DNA of 8,906 bases from Candidatus Nomurabacteria bacterium (GTDB taxonomy: Bacteria > Patescibacteriota > Minisyncoccia > Phycocordibacterales > UBA9973). This document shows positions 6,759-8,906 of the stretch, piece by piece. The DNA lies in contig CALRFE010000023.1 of NCBI GenBank assembly GCA_943356425.1, forward strand, positions 1 to 8,906, written 5' to 3'. Positions within the stretch are counted from its first letter, which is position 1, and each line of letters starts with the position of its first letter. The position numbers and the translations under genes were made by a program. Below the pieces are notes generated by a model that did not search any database, was not told where the DNA came from, and was given only the letters and a program-made list of their open reading frames with translations.

Positions 6759-6787
6759 ATTATACAGGAGGATTTGGCTCTTACCAA
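6759..6787 (-). promoter_or_regulatory. smc promoter
   Basis: The minus strand carries TTGGTA (6787-6782, 4/6), a 17-bp spacer and a perfect TATAAT (6764-6759). The predicted start is near 6752, about 10 nt before the ATG at 6742, with no Shine-Dalgarno in between. It begins right after the hairpin that ends the rnc transcript, so smc appears to be transcribed separately. Confidence 0.65.
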
Positions 6788-6793
6788 GAAAAC

Positions 6794-6832
6794 ATCGAGG
6801 GCTGATTTAGCTCCGCTAAATCAGCCCTCGAT
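6794..6832 (-). terminator. 18-bp hairpin between rnc and smc, probable terminator
   Basis: Arms 6794-6811 and 6815-6832 are perfectly complementary (18 bp, 3-nt loop; core CGAGGGCTGATTTAGC). On the minus strand it is followed by TGTTTTCTTGG, a short imperfect U-tract. On the plus strand it is followed by TGTATTTTG. The stem is strong but the tract is modest, so it may be a terminator of mixed efficiency or an RNA-stability hairpin for the rnc message. Confidence 0.65.
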
Positions 6833-6847
6833 TGTATTTTGTCTTTA

Positions 6848-6881
6848 AGCTAAAATCTGACACCTGTCACCTGAAACCTGA
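6848..6881 (+). repeat. heptad repeat array A (ACCT-centred, 7-bp period)
   Basis: Units start at 6848, 6855, 6862, 6869 and 6876: AGCTAAA ATCTGAC ACCTGTC ACCTGAA, then ACCTGA. The last three share ACCTG in exact 7-bp phase. The array ends 1 bp before the rnc stop codon complement at 6883. The same motif family recurs at 7587-7617 and 7630-7657 on the other side of rnc. Confidence 0.75.
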
Positions 6882-6882
6882 T

Positions 6883-7578
6883 CTATTTGTCCCACTTCTT
6901 CGCCTTCAATGCTTCTTGTGCGGCTTTTTGTTCGGCTTCTTGTTTTGACTTCCCTTTTCCTTCGGCGACGAGTTCGTCTTTCAAATAGAGTCCGACGGTA
7001 AAGCGCTTGTCGTGATCGGGTCCTGATTCATGCATGACTTTGTATGATGGTGTGATGGAAACATATTCCTGTGCTTTTTCTTGAATCAAGCTTTTTGCAT
7101 CCTGCCAGAGCTTGTTTGAGACGATGTCATCGGTCTTGTCGAGCAAGAAGTCGGTGATGAACATTTTTGCCGCATCGTATCCTTGGTCGAGATAGATCGC
7201 GCCGACGATCGCTTCGTATGCATTCGCCAAAATATATTGTCGCGCCTTACCGATGTCCTTTGCCTCGCCTTTTGAGAGAAGCATGTAATCGTTAACACCG
7301 AGCTCGCCTGCAACTTCGGCAATGATGTTCGCGTTCACGAGTGCAGAACGATACGCGGTCAATTCGCCTTCTGGAGAATGTGGATATTTTTTATAGAGAT
7401 AATCGGTAACGATAAGTTCAAGCACGGCGTCGCCCAAATATTCGAGGCGTTCATTGTGCGAGAGCGGACTCTTTGGATTTTCATTGATGTACGAACGGTG
7501 AATAAAGGCCTGGGTCAAGAGGTCTTTGTCTTTGAACGGTATTTTAATTTTCTTCTCAAATTCGCTGAAATCCACCAT
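6883..7578 (-). CDS. rnc: ribonuclease III
   Basis: RNase III cuts double-stranded RNA, notably the 16S and 23S precursor stems. The 231-residue protein has the endonuclease domain (about 1-150) with signature HNERLEYLGDAVLEL at 41-55, and a C-terminal double-stranded RNA-binding domain (about 158-228) with GPDHDKRFTV and GKGKSKQEAEQKAA. By alignment to E. coli numbering, E38, E41, D45 and E117 correspond to E43, E46, D50 and E122. The position of D114 is asparagine (N119, in LANAYEA). Length is normal. The ATG at 7578 is preceded by CCTCCCCCTAT, so no Shine-Dalgarno is present. It lies 78 bp after the nusB-Nudix stop, across two heptad repeat arrays, and is probably co-transcribed with it. 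smc follows from its own promoter, keeping the rnc-smc order seen in many bacteria. Confidence 0.96.
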   Translation of the reverse strand: MVDFSEFEKKIKIPFKDKDLLTQAFIHRSYINENPKSPLSHNERLEYLGDAVLELIVTDYLYKKYPHSPEGELTAYRSALVNANIIAEVAGELGVNDYMLLSKGEAKDIGKARQYILANAYEAIVGAIYLDQGYDAAKMFITDFLLDKTDDIVSNKLWQDAKSLIQEKAQEYVSITPSYKVMHESGPDHDKRFTVGLYLKDELVAEGKGKSKQEAEQKAAQEALKAKKWDK

Positions 7579-7586
7579 ATAGGGGG

Positions 7587-7617
7587 AGGTTACAGGTGTT
7601 AGGTTATAGGTGATAGC
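7587..7617 (-). repeat. heptad repeat array B in the rnc leader
   Basis: On the minus strand the pattern is four ACCT cores at exact 7-bp spacing (CACCTAT AACCTAA CACCTGT AACCT). Plus-strand AGGT positions are 7587, 7594, 7601 and 7608. It lies about 10 bp upstream of the rnc ATG and is in opposite orientation to array C, so the two can pair. Confidence 0.8.
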
Positions 7618-7629
7618 TTAAATACTATA

Positions 7630-7657
7630 ACCTGTAACCTAAAAACTAAAACCTAAT
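7630..7657 (+). repeat. heptad repeat array C abutting the nusB-Nudix stop codon
   Basis: Four 7-bp units: ACCTGTA, ACCTAAA, AACTAAA and ACCTAAT. The last base overlaps the stop codon of the nusB-Nudix gene (7657-7659). Positions 7630-7640 pair perfectly with 7587-7597 (11 bp). An alternative register pairs 7625-7633 with 7601-7609 (9 bp) plus 7637-7640 with 7594-7597. The result would be a stem-loop in the RNA between nusB-Nudix and rnc. Confidence 0.8.
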
Positions 7658-8553
7658 TACTTGGTAATTATTGAAATTGATTTTGCAATGAGTGAAGTCA
7701 CGTCATCGTACATCTTTAAGTCCGCGACCTCACCGAGCGTGAACCACTTTGCGCCATCAAGTCCACCAGAACTTTCAAGGACGAGCGGTACAAATGGTGC
7801 CGTCGCCAAAAAAAATGTGACTTGTTTGCGGATCTTTCCTTGCGTCGGGTGCGATGCAATGTATTCACTCTCACCCAATTTTTCTTTAATGGTGATATCA
7901 AGTCCGATCTCTTCTTTGAGTTCGCGGCATGCACCTTGTTCTGCATTCTCGCCTTCTTCGATTCCGCCTTTTGAGAGCGTCCAGTATCCGAAGACATCGT
8001 GCACCATTGCAAGGTAGAACTGTCCTTCATGTTCAGCATATACCACAGCACCGGCCTTTCGTTCGATCGGCAGTTTAGTGATATCGAGCGGTTCTGCCTT
8101 CATCTGGCGCTTTGATTTCTGATCTTTGCCCGGCTCGCCCAATTCTTTGTAGACCGCGCCCAAGACACCGTTGATGAACTTGCTCGAATTTTCTCCACCA
8201 AATGTTTTTGCAAGTTCGATCGCTTCATTGATCGAAACTTTTGGTGGTACTTGATTGTAATCACCGAACAAGAGCTCGGCGAGTCCCATGCGCAAGATAT
8301 TTCTATCGACAACATTGATCTTCTCGATCGGCCACTCGGGCGCCGCTTTGGTAATGACCTCATCGATGATCGCCTGTTTTTTGACGACGTTGGTAAGGAT
8401 CATTTCCATGAATGGCGTATCATCAAGACCTGGACCAAATTCTTCTGCATTGCGTGCAAGAATATCACCGACGGATGATTCGGTTTTGCCTTTGAAATCC
8501 CACTCGAAGAGCGTTTGGAGAACGATAGACCGCGAGAGATGTCTGTTTGCCAT
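7657..8553 (-). CDS. nusB: NusB antitermination factor fused to a Nudix hydrolase domain
   Basis: Residues 1-138 are a full NusB domain: NRHLSRSIVLQTLFEWDF at 3-20, DRNILRMGLAELLF at 83-96 and VSINEAIELAKTFGGENSSK at 106-125. NusB binds boxA RNA with S10 to prevent premature termination in rRNA operons. After a charged linker (about 139-162), residues 163-298 form a Nudix domain with a perfect box G-x5-E-x7-RELKEE-x-GL (G196, E202, R210, E211, E214, E215, G217). Nudix enzymes cleave nucleoside diphosphates linked to another group. GYWTLSKGGIEEGE resembles the Ap4A-hydrolase/MutT style, but the substrate cannot be told. The frame is continuous through both domains, with no internal stop. The symbol refers to the N-terminal half only. 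ATG at 8553 has an upstream TACAAT (8575-8570) about 16 bp away and no Shine-Dalgarno. rpmF lies upstream and rnc downstream. Confidence 0.93.
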   Translation of the reverse strand: MANRHLSRSIVLQTLFEWDFKGKTESSVGDILARNAEEFGPGLDDTPFMEMILTNVVKKQAIIDEVITKAAPEWPIEKINVVDRNILRMGLAELLFGDYNQVPPKVSINEAIELAKTFGGENSSKFINGVLGAVYKELGEPGKDQKSKRQMKAEPLDITKLPIERKAGAVVYAEHEGQFYLAMVHDVFGYWTLSKGGIEEGENAEQGACRELKEEIGLDITIKEKLGESEYIASHPTQGKIRKQVTFFLATAPFVPLVLESSGGLDGAKWFTLGEVADLKMYDDVTSLIAKSISIITK

Positions 8554-8569
8554 ATTGATTGTTTAAAAG

Positions 8570-8590
8570 ATTGTACCCGAGATGGGTATC
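8570..8590 (-). terminator. weak hairpin between rpmF and nusB-Nudix
   Basis: A 5-bp stem, TACCC/GGGTA (8574-8578 with 8584-8588, 5-nt loop), is followed on the minus strand by CAATCTTTTAAA. The T-tract is broken, so termination would be partial at best. The sequence TACAAT (8575-8570) overlapping it could instead be a -10 for nusB-Nudix, but no matching -35 at 16-18 bp is seen. Read-through from rpmF is plausible. Confidence 0.25.
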
Positions 8591-8606
8591 AACTACCACT
8601 AAAGAA

Positions 8607-8828
8607 CTACTTTGCTGCTTTTGTTTTTTGTTTTGTTTGTTTCTTTTCTACTTTGCTTACCATATCGATGACTTTGCGTCCGCGGTAATAACCGCAAGCG
8701 TTGCAGACGGTGTGCGTCAATCGCTTTGCACCGCAATTTGAACACACGCCAAAAGAACGAGCTTTGAGAGCGTGGTGTGAGCGGCGGTTTGCCGTATGGG
8801 AGCGCGTATGTCGCATTCGTATAACCAT
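8607..8828 (-). CDS. rpmF: 50S ribosomal protein L32
   Basis: L32 is a small zinc-ribbon protein of the large subunit. The 73-residue product has the conserved N-terminal RMRHTRSHTANRRSHHALKA (4-23) and a four-cysteine ribbon: C29-x2-C32 in CSNCG and C42-x2-C45 in CNACG. This is therefore the zinc-binding form and not the cysteine-free paralogue. A lysine-rich tail (KKQTKQKTKAAK) ends the protein. The ATG at 8828 has an extended -10 promoter only 7 nt upstream, predicting a leaderless mRNA. nusB-Nudix begins 53 bp after the stop. In many bacteria rpmF precedes fatty-acid genes; none are here. Confidence 0.95.
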   Translation of the reverse strand: MVIRMRHTRSHTANRRSHHALKARSFGVCSNCGAKRLTHTVCNACGYYRGRKVIDMVSKVEKKQTKQKTKAAK

Positions 8829-8835
8829 GGAAACG

Positions 8836-8863
8836 AGTATAGCATATATGGGCGAAAAGGCAA
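8836..8863 (-). promoter_or_regulatory. rpmF promoter (leaderless)
   Basis: The minus strand carries TTGCCT (8863-8858, 4/6), a 16-bp spacer and TATACT (8841-8836, 5/6) preceded by TGC, an extended -10. The ATG at 8828 is 7 nt beyond the -10, so the transcript should start on or next to the start codon. The arrangement matches the rpsP promoter in spacing and extended -10. Confidence 0.7.
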
Positions 8864-8875
8864 ATTATCGACAAT

Positions 8876-8906
8876 AAAAAACTGTCCAGCTTTCAGAAGA
8901 AAGCTG
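8876..8906 (-). terminator. terminator of an upstream gene, cut by the window edge
   Basis: CAGCTTTC/GAAAGCTG (8887-8894 with 8899-8906, loop AGAA) forms an 8-bp stem running to the last base. GTC at 8884-8886 could extend it if the next bases outside the window are GAC. On the minus strand it is followed by GACAGTTTTTTATTG, with six T residues at 8881-8876. It would end a minus-strand gene lying beyond the right edge. Confidence 0.75.

Noticed and set aside
6743..6787. TTG-initiated 15-residue extension of SMC
   Set aside because: The segment contains the -10 and -35 of the smc promoter, and the canonical SMC start MTLKRIELAGFKSF begins at the ATG at 6742.
6848..7657. CRISPR-like array
   Set aside because: The repeats are 7-bp units without spacers of constant length, the repeats are degenerate, and no cas gene is nearby.
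8599..8874. 91-codon minus-strand frame overlapping rpmF
   Set aside because: It is out of frame with L32, whose zinc-ribbon cysteines and conserved N-terminus are unmistakable; it also crosses the rpmF promoter.

Overview
The window looks like a chromosomal housekeeping segment from a bacterium with a reduced genome, most likely Patescibacteria (Candidate Phyla Radiation), probably Parcubacteria-like. That placement is an inference. It rests on the 16S rRNA 5' end (including a TGG-CTGCAG variant of the 341 region), a very short SMC, an RNase R without the usual N- and C-terminal extensions, tightly packed genes, and promoters that put several transcripts at or close to the start codon. I see no phage, transposase, CRISPR array or tRNA.

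Layout, left to right. Positions 1 to about 390 are the 5' part of a 16S rRNA gene on the minus strand. Behind it lie a leader of about 210 nt with a possible boxA and a strong promoter (TTGACT-16-TATAAT). A 29-bp perfect inverted repeat separates this rRNA unit from two small membrane-anchored proteins of unknown function (745-960 and 990-1508, minus strand). Next come rpsP (S16, minus) and rnr (RNase R, plus), which diverge from promoters with overlapping -35 boxes; both transcripts are predicted to be leaderless. rnr converges on a small membrane protein (3960-4271, minus) across a shared bidirectional terminator. A nested inverted-repeat region (4319-4459) follows.

The right half is a minus-strand block read in the order rpmF (L32), nusB-Nudix fusion, rnc (RNase III), smc. 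It resembles the common bacterial order rpmF - fatty-acid genes - acpP - rnc - smc with the lipid genes missing and nusB in their place. A degenerate 7-bp repeat built on ACCT occurs in three arrays around rnc, two of which form a potential hairpin in the rnc leader.

The common theme is RNA: ribosomal proteins S16 and L32, rRNA, a NusB antitermination factor that would act on the rRNA leader, RNase III that would process rRNA, and RNase R for RNA decay and quality control. SMC is the chromosome-organising exception. I did not find an obvious new defence or metabolic system. The most unusual items are the NusB-Nudix fusion, the SMC without a recognisable hinge, the heptad repeats around rnc, the divergent leaderless rpsP/rnr promoter, and a membrane protein with a duplicated cysteine-pair module.
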